Assembly (NCBI GenBank): GCA_018842655.1
Contig: JAGTWN010000004.1
Span: 310,001 to 374,000, forward strand
DNA length: 64,000 nucleotides
From: Candidatus Pantoea haifensis
GTDB lineage: Bacteria > Pseudomonadota > Gammaproteobacteria > Enterobacterales > Enterobacteriaceae
Reading direction: 5' to 3'
Shown one piece after another: positions 33,005 to 43,656 of this stretch. The position numbers and the translations under genes are program-made. Positions within the stretch are counted from its first letter, which is position 1. Each line of letters opens with the position of its first letter. The notes below the pieces were generated by a model, which was given only the letters and a program-made list of their open reading frames with translations, did no database searches and was not told the DNA's origin.

Positions 33005-34144
33005 ATGTTTGATTATGAAGTGCTGCGCTTTGTCTGGTGGCTGTTGATCGGCATTCTGCTGGTTGGATTTGCGGTTGCCGACGGTTTTGACATGGGCGTC
33101 GGTATGTTAACGCGCCTGCTGGGGCGCACCGATACCGAACGCCGTGTCATGATCAATAGCATTGCACCGCACTGGGACGGCAACCAGGTCTGGTTGATTA
33201 CCGCAGGCGGTGCGCTGTTTGCTGCCTGGCCTATGGTCTACGCCGCCGCGTTTTCTGGCTTTTATGTCGCGATGATTGTGGTACTGGCTTCACTGTTTTT
33301 CCGACCAGTGGGCTTTGATTATCGTTCCAAAATTGAAGACAGACGCTGGCGTGATGTATGGGACTGGGGCATCTTCATCGGGAGCTTTGTGCCGCCGCTG
33401 GTTATAGGTGTTGCTTTCGGTAATTTATTACAGGGCGTGCCGTTTTATGCGGATGAATATTTGCGCCTCTTCTATACCGGTAACTTTTTCCAGTTGCTGA
33501 ATCCGTTTGGCCTGCTGGCTGGCGTGATCAGCGTGGCGATGATTCTGGCGCAGGGCGCAACCTATCTGCAAATGCGTACCACCGGCGAACTGCACCTGCG
33601 CTCACGCCTTGCCGCACAGATTTCAGCTCTGGTGATGCTGGTGTGTTTCGTGCTGGCGGGCGTGTGGGTGAAATATGGCATTGATGGTTTTGTGGTGACC
33701 AGCACCCTTGATCATCATGCGGCGTCTAACCCGCTGGGGAAAACCGTAATACGTGAAGCAGGCAGCTGGATGGTTAATTTCCAGAATATGCCGTTACTGT
33801 GGCTATTCCCGCTGCTTGGCGTGCTGTTGCCACTGATGACAATTCTCTGTTCTCGCCTGGAGAAGGGTGCCTGGGCATTTATTTTCTCTTCACTGACATT
33901 AGCGTGCGTCATCATGACGGCTGGGATTGCGCTATTCCCGTTCATTATGCCGTCAAGCACTGTGCCGGGCGCCAGTCTGACAATGTGGGATGCGACGTCC
34001 AGTTTACTGACGCTGAAAATTATGACAATTGCCGCTATCATTTTTGTACCGCTCATCCTGGCTTATACCGCATGGTGCTATTACAAGATGTATGGCCGAA
34101 TCACGAAAGAATACATTGAGCGCAACACGCACTCGCTGTACTGA
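33005..34144 (+). CDS. cydB: Cytochrome bd-I ubiquinol oxidase subunit II
   Basis: A 379-residue membrane subunit, the same length as in E. coli, with eight to nine transmembrane helices. The N-terminal FAVADGFDMGVGMLTRLLG and the segment APHWDGNQVWLITAGGALF are family signatures. It pairs with CydA and the small CydX. AAGGAG precedes the ATG. Confidence 0.97.
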   Translation: MFDYEVLRFVWWLLIGILLVGFAVADGFDMGVGMLTRLLGRTDTERRVMINSIAPHWDGNQVWLITAGGALFAAWPMVYAAAFSGFYVAMIVVLASLFFRPVGFDYRSKIEDRRWRDVWDWGIFIGSFVPPLVIGVAFGNLLQGVPFYADEYLRLFYTGNFFQLLNPFGLLAGVISVAMILAQGATYLQMRTTGELHLRSRLAAQISALVMLVCFVLAGVWVKYGIDGFVVTSTLDHHAASNPLGKTVIREAGSWMVNFQNMPLLWLFPLLGVLLPLMTILCSRLEKGAWAFIFSSLTLACVIMTAGIALFPFIMPSSTVPGASLTMWDATSSLLTLKIMTIAAIIFVPLILAYTAWCYYKMYGRITKEYIERNTHSLY

Positions 34145-34159
34145 TTAAGGAGACGACAC

Positions 34160-34273
34160 ATGTGGTATTTTGCCTGGATTCTCGGCACGTTGCTGGCTTG
34201 TGCCTTTGGGATTGTGACGGCGCTGGCGATTGAACATGTTGAAGAGAGCGCCATTAAGGACGAACACCCCTGA
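34160..34273 (+). CDS. cydX: Cytochrome bd-I small subunit CydX
   Basis: A 37-residue single-pass protein: MWYFAWILGTLLACAFGIVT, then ALAIEHVEESA and a charged tail. It matches E. coli CydX (YbgT) nearly throughout the membrane part. It follows cydB by 15 bp behind AAGGAG and its TGA overlaps the ybgE ATG. It is required for stable oxidase activity in E. coli. Confidence 0.95.
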   Translation: MWYFAWILGTLLACAFGIVTALAIEHVEESAIKDEHP

Positions 34274-34566
34274 TGCGTAAGGTCATTCGGACGCTTTATC
34301 GTCTGATGGACAAGGGCCTGTTACGGGCCCTTTCGCTTATTCTGGCGCTACTGCTGGCGGGCTGCCTGATTTGGGACCCGTCACGCTATGCCGCACAGAC
34401 GAGTAACCTGACAGTCTGGCAAGGTTTTTTAGTGATTTGGGCGGTATGTGCCGGTGTGATTCACGGCGTTGGCTTTCGGCCAAAGCAAACGCGCTGGCAA
34501 GCGCTGTTTTCACCTTTACCCGCACTGCTTATCTTACTGGCCGGTATTTACTGGTTTTATACTTAA
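34273..34566 (+). CDS. ybgE: Cyd operon protein YbgE
   Basis: A 97-residue membrane protein with three hydrophobic segments (about 16-34, 47-66 and 76-96). Its position, size and the motif ADKGL-like LMDKGLLRALSLILALLLAG match YbgE, a conserved cyd operon protein of unknown role. The start overlaps the cydX stop by one base. Confidence 0.9.
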   Translation: MRKVIRTLYRLMDKGLLRALSLILALLLAGCLIWDPSRYAAQTSNLTVWQGFLVIWAVCAGVIHGVGFRPKQTRWQALFSPLPALLILLAGIYWFYT

Positions 34567-34743
34567 CATCCGCTAAAACGATGCAGGCAGTGAATTTATG
34601 TCAGCCTCTGGTCAAGAAATCTGCTGTAAATAGTTCCGATTGTTACGGACTGATAATTATTTTCTCCTGGCTCTGGACACCCATTCCAAACCCCAATTCT
34701 CTTGCGTATAGTAGCAACGTTTAAAACGAGGCCGGGATGTAGA

Positions 34744-35831
<1,088 letters not shown>

Positions 35832-35844
35832 ACAGAGGTTAATG

Positions 35845-36272
35845 ATGGCCAGAGTGCGTGGTCGCGGTCGCCGCGATCTGAAGTCGGAAATCAACATTGT
35901 TCCGCTGCTGGACGTCCTGCTGGTGCTGCTGCTGATTTTTATGGCGACGGCACCCATTATTACCCAGAGCGTAGAAGTTGACTTACCCGATGCCACGGAT
36001 TCTAAAACGGTTGCCAGCGATGATAATCCGCCGGTAATTGTCGAAGTGTCGGGCGTAGGTCAATACAGCCTGGTCGTGGATCACGATCGCATGGAACAAC
36101 TGCCACCAGAGCAGGTGATCAGCGAAGCGCAGCGTCGACTGGAAGCCAATCCAAAGACTCTCTTTTGATCGGCGGGGCAAAAGAAGTGCCTTACGACGAA
36201 ATCATCAAGGCGCTTAACCTGCTGCACCAGGCGGGTGTTAAATCTGTCGGTTTGATGACGCAGCCGATTTAA
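35845..36272 (+). CDS. tolR: Tol-Pal system protein TolR (one-base frameshift)
   Basis: A 142-residue ExbD/TolR protein when one T is added to the T4 run at 36163-36166. ANPKTLF then continues as LIGGAKEVPYDEIIKALNLL and ends VGLMTQPI as in E. coli. The transmembrane helix holds the proton-carrying Asp in VPLLDVLLVLLLIFM. Two adjacent ATGs exist at 35842 and 35845; the second gives the family N-terminus MARVRGRGRRDLKSEIN. Confidence 0.94.
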
Positions 36273-36298
36273 AGTCGAACCGTTTTTGGGAACCGAGA

Positions 36299-37587
36299 GT
36301 GTCGAAGGCAACCGAGCAAAACGAGAAGTTAAAGCGCGCGATAATTGTATCGGTGATTCTGCACATTGTGCTAATCGGGCTGCTGGTATGGAGTTCATTT
36401 AATGAGCACATTGAAGCCAGCGGCGGCGGTGGCGGCAGCGATATCGATGCAGTCATGGTCGATCCCGGTGCAGTGGTAGAACAGTATAACCGCCAACAGA
36501 ATCAGCAAAGCGACAGTCAGCGTGCTGAGCAGCAGCGTAAAAAACAGGCGCAGCAGCAGGCAGAAGAGCTTCAGCAAAAGCAGGCCGCCGAACAGCAGCG
36601 TTTGAAAGAGCTTGAGAAAGAGCGATTACAGGCGCAAGAGGCAGCAAAAGAGCAGGCGAAACAGCAGGCAGAGCAACAGAAAGAGGCTGAACAAGCGGCT
36701 AAGCAAGCGCAGGAGCAGCAGAAAACTGCCGAAGCCGCTGCCGCGAAAGCCAAAGCTGAAGCGAAAGCGCAGGCAGATGCCCAGGCAAAAGCCGCTGCTG
36801 AGGCGAAGCAAAAAGCTGCTGAACAGGCGAAACAGGCCGCAGCTGAAGCGAAAAAACAGGCTGAACAACAGGCGAAAGCTGCCGCTGCCGAGGCCGCCAA
36901 AGAAAAAGCGGTAGCTGAAGCGAAAGCGAAGTCAGAGGCCGAAGCCAAAGCGAAAGCAGCGGCTGACGCTAAAGCCAAAGCAGAAGCTGACGCGAAAGCC
37001 AAAGCCGCCGCCGATGCGAAAGCAAAAGCGGCGCAGGAAGCGAAAGAAAAAGCCGCTGAAGCCGCGAAGGAAGCCAAAGAGAAGGCTGCCGCAGAAGCCA
37101 AAGCTAAAGCAGACGCCGCAGCAAAAGCGAAGGCTGAGGCTACAGCGAAAGCCAAAGCGGCCGCCGATGCGAAGAAAAAGGCAGCCGCTGAAGCCGCGGA
37201 AAATGACAGCGCAGTGGATGATCTGTTAGGGGCTTAGCGTCGGGTAAGAATGCGCCGAAAAGTGGCACCTCAAGCGGTGCGGCAGGGCAGGGCAAACAGA
37301 AGACTGCGGGTGCATCAGGGGCTGACGTAAATGCCTATCTGGGACAGATCACCAGTGCTATTCAGAGCCGTTTTTATGATGCAGATCTGTATCGCGGAAA
37401 AAGCTGTGACTTACGTATTAAACTTGCGCCAGATGGCTTGTTGATTGACGTTAAGGCAGAAGGCGGCGACCCCGCATTGTGTCAGGCGGCGATCGCAGCG
37501 GCGAAGCAGGCCCGTATTCCAAAGCCGCCATCGCAGGCTGTGTATGAAGTGTTTAAAAACGCACCTATGCGTTTTAGACCGCAATAA
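36299..37587 (+). CDS. tolA: Tol-Pal system cell-envelope protein TolA (one-base frameshift)
   Basis: Inner-membrane anchored protein linking TolQR to TolB/Pal. The GTG start gives MSKATEQNEKLKRAIIVS, and the single membrane helix follows (about 14-34). A long Ala/Lys/Glu/Gln-rich helix spans about 70-305. One G is missing from the G4 run at 37229-37232. With it, DDLLGGLASGKNAPKSG leads into the globular C-domain (DVNAYLGQITSAIQSRFYDA, the Cys pair in KSCDLRIKL and PALCQAA) ending KNAPMRFRPQ, 429 residues in all. The low-complexity helix produces long mirror frames on the other strand that are not genes. Confidence 0.94.
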
Positions 37588-37702
37588 TGCAGTAACTTAC
37601 GGCAGGTTGATCTAAGGTTAGCTTGCCGTATTTTAGTTGTACTCGTGGTTTCCAGGAACAGTGCCAATTATCGTGGACTGAGGTTCAGATAAGGGAGAAA
37701 AA

Positions 37703-38998
37703 ATGAAGCAAGCACTTCGCGTATCGTTAAGCTTTTTCTTACTGCTGTGGGCAGCAATGTTACATGCAGAAGTTCGCATTGAGATCACCCAGGGCGTCAA
37801 CACTGCACGCCCTATCGGTGTGGTTCCTTTCAAATGGGCCGGCCCAGGCGCTGCGCCAGAAGATATTGGTGGTATTGTCGCGGCTGACCTGCGCAACAGC
37901 GGTAAGTTTAATCCGCTTGATCGCTCACGTTTGCCACAGCAGCCAACCAGTGCGCAGGAAGTGCAGCCTGCTGCATGGAGCGCATTAGGTATTGATGCCG
38001 TGGTGGTAGGCCAGGTTCAGCCGAACCCAGATGGCAGCTATCAGGTCTCTTATCAGCTGGTTGATACCGGTGCAGCACCGGGTACCGTGCTGGCGCAAAA
38101 CACCTATAAAGTCACTAAGCAGTGGCTGCGTTATGCGGCACACACGGCCAGTGATGAAACCTTCCAGAAACTGACCGGCATTAAAGGCGCATTCCGCACG
38201 CGAATCGCTTACGTTGTACAGACCAACGGCGGTCAGTTCCCGTATGAGTTGCGCGTTGCCGATTACGACGGTTACAACCAGTTTGTGGTTCATCGCTCAC
38301 CGCAGCCGTTGATGTCACCAACCTGGTCACCAGACGGCAGCAAAGTCGCTTATGTGACTTTTGAAAGCGGCAAGTCAGCTCTGGTGGTGCAAACGCTCTC
38401 TAACGGCGCGATCCGTCAGGTTGCTTCATATCCACGCCATAACGGCGCACCAGCATTCTCTCCGGATGGCTCTAAGCTGGCTTTCGCACTGTCGAAAACC
38501 GGTAGCCTGAATCTGTATGTCATGGATTTAGGTTCGGGTCAGATCCGTCAGATTACCGATGGCCGCTATAACAGCACAGAACCAACCTGGTTCCCGGATA
38601 GCCAGACGCTGGCTTATACCTCAGACCAGGCGGGCGCCCCACAAATTTATAAAATTGGAGTTAACGGCGGAGCGCCGCAGCGTATTACCTGGGAAGGTGG
38701 TCAGAACCAGGACGCTGATGTTGCCTCGGATGGCAAATCAATGGTGATGATTAGCACCAACGGTGGTGCTCAACACGTCGCCAAACAGGATCTGGAAACG
38801 GGAGCCGTTCAAACGTTAACGGACACGTTCCTGGATGAAACGCCAAGCCTGGCACCGAACGGCACGATGGTAATCTATAGCTCTACTCAGGGGATGGGTT
38901 CCGTGTTGCAGTTGGTTTCAACAGACGGGCGTTTCAAAGCGCGTCTTCCGGCTACTGATGGACAGGTTAAATTCCCTGCCTGGTCGCCGTATCTGTAA
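37703..38998 (+). CDS. tolB: Tol-Pal system beta-propeller protein TolB
   Basis: A 431-residue periplasmic protein with a signal peptide ([20 protein letters not shown], cleavage near HAEV). An N-terminal alpha/beta domain (about 22-160) is followed by a six-bladed propeller (about 165-430) with [18 protein letters not shown] and [18 protein letters not shown] repeats. It binds Pal and the TolA C-domain. The gene is intact and preceded by AAGGGAGA. Confidence 0.97.
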   Translation: MKQALRVSLSFFLLLWAAMLHAEVRIEITQGVNTARPIGVVPFKWAGPGAAPEDIGGIVAADLRNSGKFNPLDRSRLPQQPTSAQEVQPAAWSALGIDAVVVGQVQPNPDGSYQVSYQLVDTGAAPGTVLAQNTYKVTKQWLRYAAHTASDETFQKLTGIKGAFRTRIAYVVQTNGGQFPYELRVADYDGYNQFVVHRSPQPLMSPTWSPDGSKVAYVTFESGKSALVVQTLSNGAIRQVASYPRHNGAPAFSPDGSKLAFALSKTGSLNLYVMDLGSGQIRQITDGRYNSTEPTWFPDSQTLAYTSDQAGAPQIYKIGVNGGAPQRITWEGGQNQDADVASDGKSMVMISTNGGAQHVAKQDLETGAVQTLTDTFLDETPSLAPNGTMVIYSSTQGMGSVLQLVSTDGRFKARLPATDGQVKFPAWSPYL

Positions 38999-39049
38999 TG
39001 CCTGTGAAACCAGGCATCACACACAATAAACAATAATGGGATTTTTGAA

Positions 39050-39574
39050 ATGCAACTGAACAAAGTGCTGAAGGGTTTAATGCTGGCTCTGCCGGTTTTG
39101 GCGGTAGCGGCTTGTAGCTCACACAAAAACAATAACAACGATCAGACGGGCATGGGTGCTGGCGCTGACGGTGCTTACGGTGCTGGCATGAACGGCAGCG
39201 GCAACATGTCTTCTGACGAGCAGGCGCGTCTGCAGATGCAACAGCTGCAGCAGAACAACATCGTTTACTTCGGTCTGGATAAGTATGACGTTCAGTCTGA
39301 TTACGCTCAGATGCTGGATCAGCATGCTGCATTCCTGCGTAGCAACCCGTCTTACAAAGTAACTATCGAAGGTCATGCAGATGAGCGCGGTACGCCAGAA
39401 TACAACATCGCCCTGGGCGAGCGTCGTGCTAACGCCGTTAAAATGTACCTGCAAGGTAAAGGCGTGTCTGCTGACCAAATGTCTATCGTTTCTTACGGTA
39501 AAGAGAAGCCAGCGGTTCTGGGTCATGACGAAGCGGCATACTCTAAAAACCGTCGTGCAGTTCTGGTCTACTAA
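39050..39574 (+). CDS. pal: Peptidoglycan-associated lipoprotein
   Basis: A 174-residue outer-membrane lipoprotein. The lipobox is VLAVAACSS, with Cys at residue 22. A Gly/Ala/Asn-rich linker precedes the OmpA-like domain (about 65-174), where [22 protein letters not shown] and RRAVLVY bind peptidoglycan. It tethers the outer membrane at division sites through TolB and TolA. Confidence 0.97.
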   Translation: MQLNKVLKGLMLALPVLAVAACSSHKNNNNDQTGMGAGADGAYGAGMNGSGNMSSDEQARLQMQQLQQNNIVYFGLDKYDVQSDYAQMLDQHAAFLRSNPSYKVTIEGHADERGTPEYNIALGERRANAVKMYLQGKGVSADQMSIVSYGKEKPAVLGHDEAAYSKNRRAVLVY

Positions 39575-39583
39575 GAGAATCAC

Positions 39584-40383
39584 ATGGTTAGTAACTTCAG
39601 ACGTCATCTGTTGAGTCTGTCGTTACTGATTGGCGTAGCGGCCCCTGGGCCGCTAATGCCCAAGCGTCAATCAGTAGCGTTGGCTCCGGCTCGGTCGAAG
39701 ACCGTGTCACCACTCTTGAACGAATCTCGAATGCCCAGGCTCAGCTTTTGCAGCAGTTGCAGCAGCAGATGAGCGATAATCAAAGCGATATTGATTCGCT
39801 GCGTGGGCAAATCCAGCAAAACACCTACCAGCTGAACCAGGTTATTGAGCGCCAGAAGCAGATCTACCAGCAGATCGACAGCCTGAGCAGCAGCAATAAT
39901 GGCGGTCAGCAAGCCGCAGGCGGTAACGCAGGCGCGGACGCAGGTGCGGCTGCCAGCACAGACGGTGAAGCGGGTGCTGCGGCGTCCACAGGCGCACCGG
40001 TGCAAAGCGGCGATGCGAATAGTGATTACAATGCTGCCGTTGCGCTGATTCTGGAGAAAAAGCAATACGACCAGGCTATCACTGCGTTGCAGGCGTGGGT
40101 AAAACGTTATCCTGATTCTACTTATCAGCCCAATGCCAATTACTGGCTGGGACAGTTGAATTACAACAAAGGGAAAAAGGACGACGCCGCCTATTATTAC
40201 GCCACGGTGGTGAAGAACTATCCAAAGTCACCAAAAGCGTCAGAAGCATTACTTAAAGTTGGCGTCATCATGCAGGAGAAAAACGACACGGCGAAAGCCA
40301 AAGCCGTTTATCAGCAGGTGATTAAACTTTATCCGAACACCGATTCGGCTAAACAGGCACAAAAACGCCTGTCTGGATTGTAA
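39584..40383 (+). CDS. cpoB: Cell division coordinator CpoB (YbgF; one-base frameshift)
   Basis: A 266-residue periplasmic protein when one C is added to the C4 run at 39642-39645. The signal peptide MVSNFRRHLLSLSLLIGVAA then continues as PWAANAQASISSVGSGSVED. An N-terminal trimeric coiled coil follows (about 40-105, QQMSDNQSDIDSLRGQIQQ), then an Ala/Gly linker and three tetratricopeptide repeats (about 150-266, YQPNANYWLGQLNYNKGKKD). It adjusts PBP1B activity during constriction in E. coli. Confidence 0.94.
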
Positions 40384-40469
40384 TGTGTGCAGGTCAGACC
40401 GGATTTCGTTTGATTTCTGGTCTTGCCGCATGAAAGGTGAGCAGTTAAACCTTTTATCGAAAATAAGGG

Positions 40470-40497
40470 TTGTGCTGCCTCGGTAAATCAGTAATAT
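40470..40497 (+). promoter_or_regulatory. Probable promoter of the tRNA-Lys operon
   Basis: TTGTGC (40470-40475), 16 bp, TAATAT (40492-40497), followed by a GC-rich stretch typical of stable-RNA promoters. It lies about 50 bp before the first tRNA. The region from the cpoB stop to here shows nothing else definite. Confidence 0.5.
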
Positions 40498-40548
40498 ATG
40501 CCGCCGTTGCCGGGACACATTGCAAGCGTGTCTGGCAAGCCTGAAGAT

Positions 40549-40624
40549 GGGTCGTTAGCTCAGTTGGTAGAGCAGTTGACTTTTAATCAATTGGTCGCAG
40601 GTTCGAATCCTGCACGACCCACCA
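40549..40624 (+). tRNA. lysT: tRNA-Lys (anticodon TTT), copy 1
   Basis: 76 nt with encoded CCA. Acceptor stem GGGTCGT/ACGACCC, D-arm AGCTCAGTTGGTAGAGC, anticodon loop CTTTTAA, T-arm GGTTCGAATCC. Identical to the two following copies. The symbol is by synteny with E. coli. Confidence 0.97.
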
Positions 40625-40682
40625 TCTCCAGCCGGATATGTTCCTGCGAAGAGAGCTTCAGCAAAGCTTCACAACCTAAGAT

Positions 40683-40758
40683 GGGTCGTTAGCTCAGTTG
40701 GTAGAGCAGTTGACTTTTAATCAATTGGTCGCAGGTTCGAATCCTGCACGACCCACCA
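40683..40758 (+). tRNA. tRNA-Lys (anticodon TTT), copy 2
   Basis: Identical to copy 1 over all 76 nt. It is separated from it by a 58-bp spacer that contains no second tRNA. In E. coli, valine tRNAs alternate with lysine tRNAs at this locus and none is seen here. Confidence 0.97.
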
Positions 40759-40802
40759 TCTTTGGTTCAGACCGCGTGTCTGAATGGTTGTAAGCCCCCA
40801 GC

Positions 40803-40878
40803 GGGTCGTTAGCTCAGTTGGTAGAGCAGTTGACTTTTAATCAATTGGTCGCAGGTTCGAATCCTGCACGACCCACCA
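40803..40878 (+). tRNA. tRNA-Lys (anticodon TTT), copy 3
   Basis: Identical to copies 1 and 2, 44 bp after copy 2. Its last 18 bases are the start of the 180-bp repeat that recurs downstream at 41041 and 41211. Confidence 0.97.
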
Positions 40879-40886
40879 ATTCAGAG

Positions 40887-40912
40887 AAAAGCGCCTTTAC
40901 GGCGCTTTTTTC
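40887..40912 (+). terminator. tRNA-Lys operon terminator (first of three copies)
   Basis: AAAAGCGCC, loop TTTAC, GGCGCTTTTTT: a perfect rho-independent terminator 8 nt after the last tRNA. The same element recurs at 41067-41092 and 41237-41262 within the downstream repeats. Confidence 0.9.
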
Positions 40913-40934
40913 GTTTTCAGGGCAGAGAGTTAAA

Positions 40935-41050
40935 CGTGCAGGATGAAGAACCTGCGCAGGTTCGACTGAATCGCCGGGAGCGATTCAGGCTGATGTGTCA
41001 GCATCACCCGCAGGGCGAGGCCCCGGACGGGCCGAGGCATATCCTGCACG
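40935..41050 (+). ncRNA. Candidate rtT-like structured RNA, unit 1
   Basis: CGTGCAGGAT (40935-40944) is the exact complement of ATCCTGCACG (41041-41050), so the repeat body can be closed by a 10-bp stem. Inside are AACCTGCGCAGGTT (palindrome) and CTGAATCGC/GCGATTCAG hairpins. The body is duplicated with the same structure at 41115-41220, one mismatch in the closing stem. Expression is unproven because a terminator lies upstream. Confidence 0.5.
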
Positions 41051-41410
41051 ACCCACCAATTCAGAGAAAAGCGCCTTTACGGCGCTTTTTTCGTTTTCAG
41101 GGCAGAGAGTTAAACGTGCAGGATGAAGAACCTGCGCAGGTTCGACTGAATCGCCGGGAGCGATTCAGGCTGATGTGTCAGCATCACCCGCAGGGCGAGG
41201 CCCCGGGCATAACCTGCACGACCCACCAGTTCAGAGAAAAGCGCCTTTACGGCGCTTTTTTCGTTTTCAGGTGGGCATGATGGGCTGCTACGTAAAGACG
41301 GCGCTGGCCCTTTCTTCCGCAGCCCGTCATCCTCTCCTTTATGCAAACTGGTTGCGCTTTTAACCGCTATCATAAGGCGCCCCTGACCCGGCGACATCCT
41401 TAACGCCATC

Positions 41411-42858
41411 TTAAGACAAACTTTTCCAGATATGCATCACCGCGTAACTGCGCCAGGGGCGCCACTGTTGCGATCGTTGTTCGGCAGCGCGCGGTGACAG
41501 GCCACCCAGATTCTTACGAATAGCAATGTCCTCTTTGGGAAAAGCATCCGGCCAGCGTAAGGCGCGCATCGCAATATAGTGTGCAGTCCACGGGCCGATG
41601 CCCGGCAGACTCACCAGAAGCGTCATAATCTCATCTGGCGTCAGCGTAGCGTTAAAACGCAGCGTACCAGCAGCACAGGCGCTGGCGAAGGCCTGAATAG
41701 CCCTGGCGCGTGCACTGACAATGCCCAGCCCGGCAATTTCATCAATTGTGGCGTCGGCGACGCGCTGTGGTCGGGCAGAGTAGCGCGACAGGTCAGCAAA
41801 GGGTGTAACGCAAGGTTCGCCAAAGGCCTGAGCAAAGCGACTACTCAGCGTAGTGGCTGCTTTAACGGTAACTTGCTGACCCAAAATGGCGCGCACGCCT
41901 AGCTCAAAACCATCGAACGCGCCAGGCACGCGCAGGCCGGGATAGTGATGAATACTGTCCGTCAACAGGGGATCCTGACGTAAATGCGCCGCAATCAGTA
42001 AGGGTTGGGCATTTAAATCGAACAAATCACGCAAACGACGCAGCAGGGCAGGCAGCACGGGCGTCAGAGAGGTAGAAAATTCCACTGACAGCGCATTTTT
42101 AGCCGCAAGGTGTGACACGCTAATCCAGCCGCGGTAATTGCCTAACGCCACGGTGCGACGATAAACATCGCCTTCAACCGCTTCTACTTCTTTCATTAAA
42201 CGCTGCTGTAAATACCCCAGCGTCGCTGGCCAGTCATAAGGCGGGCGGTAGCTGAGGCGTAACTGAGCCACATCGCCAGGATGCGCCTGTACAGGCTGGT
42301 TCACCTCTTTGCGTAATGCGCCAGGTGTCATGCGGTAACGTGCCTGAAACACATCGTTAAAGCGTCGCAGGCTGCTAAAACCACTGGCAAAAGCAATGTC
42401 GATGATGGGCAGTCGAGTTTCCGTGAGAAGCTGTTTGGCAAGCAGCATACGGCGCGTCTGTTTTAACTCCAGCGGCGATACGCCCAGTTCTTGCTGAACA
42501 ATGCGTCTTAACTGCCGGGAACTGAGACCAAATTCAGCCGCGATTTCATCCAGTCCTTCATGTTCTTCCAGTAACCCCTCTTCGATGCGCTGAACCAGAC
42601 GATCTGCTACCCGATGCGCGTTATCAACGGGCGCATTACCGGGCGCCAGCTCAGGGCGGCAGCGCAGGCAAGGGCGAAAATTCGCCTTTTCCGCAGCCTC
42701 GGCACTGGTAAAAAACAGGCAATTTTTTCGCATGGGGGTTTTACCGGGCATACCGGACGGCAATAAATACCGGTTGAGGTCACGCCCACATAAAAAACAC
42801 CATCAAAGCGTGTATCACGTGATGTCAGGGCCTGATAAGCACTATCGGGATCGAGCAT
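41411..42858 (-). CDS. alkA: Ada-AlkA fusion: alkylation regulator domain plus 3-methyladenine DNA glycosylase II (one-base frameshift)
   Basis: About 482 residues after adding one base at the A4C5 run (42734-42742). The start at 42858 gives MLDPDSAYQALTSRDTRFDG, an Ada zinc domain (about 5-75) whose Cys residues are in GIYCRPVCPVK and FRPCLRCRPE. An AraC-type helix-turn-helix region (about 85-185) follows, with ELGVSPLELKQTRRMLLAKQ and FASGFSSLRRFNDVF. The AlkA half (about 195-482) contains FELGVRAILGQQVTVKAA and the helix-hairpin-helix LVSLPGIGPWTAHYIAMRALRW with its catalytic Asp in PDAF. It excises alkylated purines and probably senses methylphosphotriesters through the N-terminal Cys. 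The ogt gene diverges from it. Confidence 0.9.
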
Positions 42859-42908
42859 GGCTAATCTCCGGTAAATAAAGTGCAGCCTACACCCGTAACC
42901 GGAAGCCG

Positions 42909-42963
42909 ACTGGCTGTTTTCGGACAGCACAACAGTTTATCGCGATGGCCGAAAACAGCCAGT
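42909..42963. promoter_or_regulatory. 15-bp perfect inverted repeat between alkA and ogt
   Basis: ACTGGCTGTTTTCGG (42909-42923) and CCGAAAACAGCCAGT (42949-42963) are exact complements 25 bp apart, centred in the 159-bp divergent spacer. On both sides lies AATAAA(AA)GTGC (near 42873 and 42969), which faintly resembles an Ada box. It may be a shared operator or a hairpin in a leader. Confidence 0.6.
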
Positions 42964-43017
42964 TTGCTGAATAAAAAGTGCGATAATAGCCAACAGAACA
43001 CTGGCAGGAGAGAGATC

Positions 43018-43501
43018 ATGTACTTCTACAAATCTGTTGTAACGCCCGTTGGCGAGCTTAAGTTGATTGCCAGTAATCAGGGACTGGCTGCCATTTTATG
43101 GCAAGACGACAATCCTAAACGCGTGCGTCTTGCCCCGCTGGAGCACAATGAACACCACCCTGTGTTGTGCGCAGCGGAGACGCAATTGCGGGAATATTTT
43201 GCCGGTAACCGACAATGCTTCAGCCTGCCGCTGGATTTTGCCGGTACTGAATTTCAAAAAAGTCTGGCAGGCGCTGGTAACCATTCCTTTCGGCGAAACC
43301 CGCAGTTACCGGCAGATTGCTGAGCAGATTGGTCATCCGGCCGCGATGCGCGCTGTGGGCGCAGCAAACGGCAAAAATCCGCTCTCAATCGTTGCACCCT
43401 GTCATCGGGTTATTGGTGCCAACGGTAAGCTAACCGGTTTTGCGGGAGGGCTCGAGGTGAAAGCTTTCCTGTTGCAACTGGAAACACCACAAAGCGCGTA
43501 A
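43018..43501 (+). CDS. ogt: Methylated-DNA-protein-cysteine methyltransferase (frameshifted)
   Basis: About 161 residues. It transfers O6-methyl groups from guanine to its own Cys. The frame breaks at the A6 run 43256-43261: GTEFQK continues one register later as [18 protein letters not shown]. Two missing A would give the usual FQKKVW spacing. The acceptor Cys is in the signature [21 protein letters not shown], and [14 protein letters not shown] precedes it. GGAGAGAG lies before the ATG. It diverges from the Ada-AlkA gene, a functional pairing for alkylation repair. Confidence 0.9.
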
Positions 43502-43560
43502 CGTCTCGCAACGTCACTTTTTATGAATAAAAAAAGCACGACACTCATAGGCTTTTCCGC

Positions 43561-43588
43561 TATCGTGTTTAGCATATAAAACACGATG
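43561..43588 (+). promoter_or_regulatory. NadR operator upstream of nadA
   Basis: TGTTTA (43566-43571), N6, AAAACA (43578-43583), extended by flanking ATCG/CGAT symmetry. This is close to the known NadR consensus TGTTTA-N6-TAAACA and lies about 75 bp before nadA. Repression of nadA-pnuC by NAD is expected. Confidence 0.75.
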
Positions 43589-43656
43589 GCGGAATGAACA
43601 CCCTAAGCCGCCTCAAATAGCGATTTTCGTTAATTAGATAAAACGAGAGCTGTGTC

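Larger units (their letters stand above)
40861..41276 (+). repeat. Tandem repeats beginning with the tRNA-Lys 3' end (rtT-like)
   Basis: Three units start at 40861, 41041 and 41211. Each opens with the last 18 bases of tRNA-Lys (ATCCTGCACGACCCACCA, first base changed in the third) and the terminator. Units one and two continue with the same approximately 110-bp body, one 10 bp longer, and the third is cut after the terminator. The arrangement parallels the rtT/tyrT locus of E. coli, where about 178-bp units begin with the tRNA-Tyr 3' end. Confidence 0.92.

Noticed and set aside
36571-37155. A 194-codon Ala/Ser-rich open frame opposite tolA
   Set aside because: It mirrors the Ala/Lys-rich helix of TolA and has no start signals or homologous features.
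40936-41280. An Arg-rich 114-codon open frame across the tRNA-Lys repeats, reminiscent of the Tpr protein of the E. coli tyrT locus
   Set aside because: It starts with GTG without a ribosome site, lies behind a terminator and merely follows the repeat period; a protein role cannot be supported.
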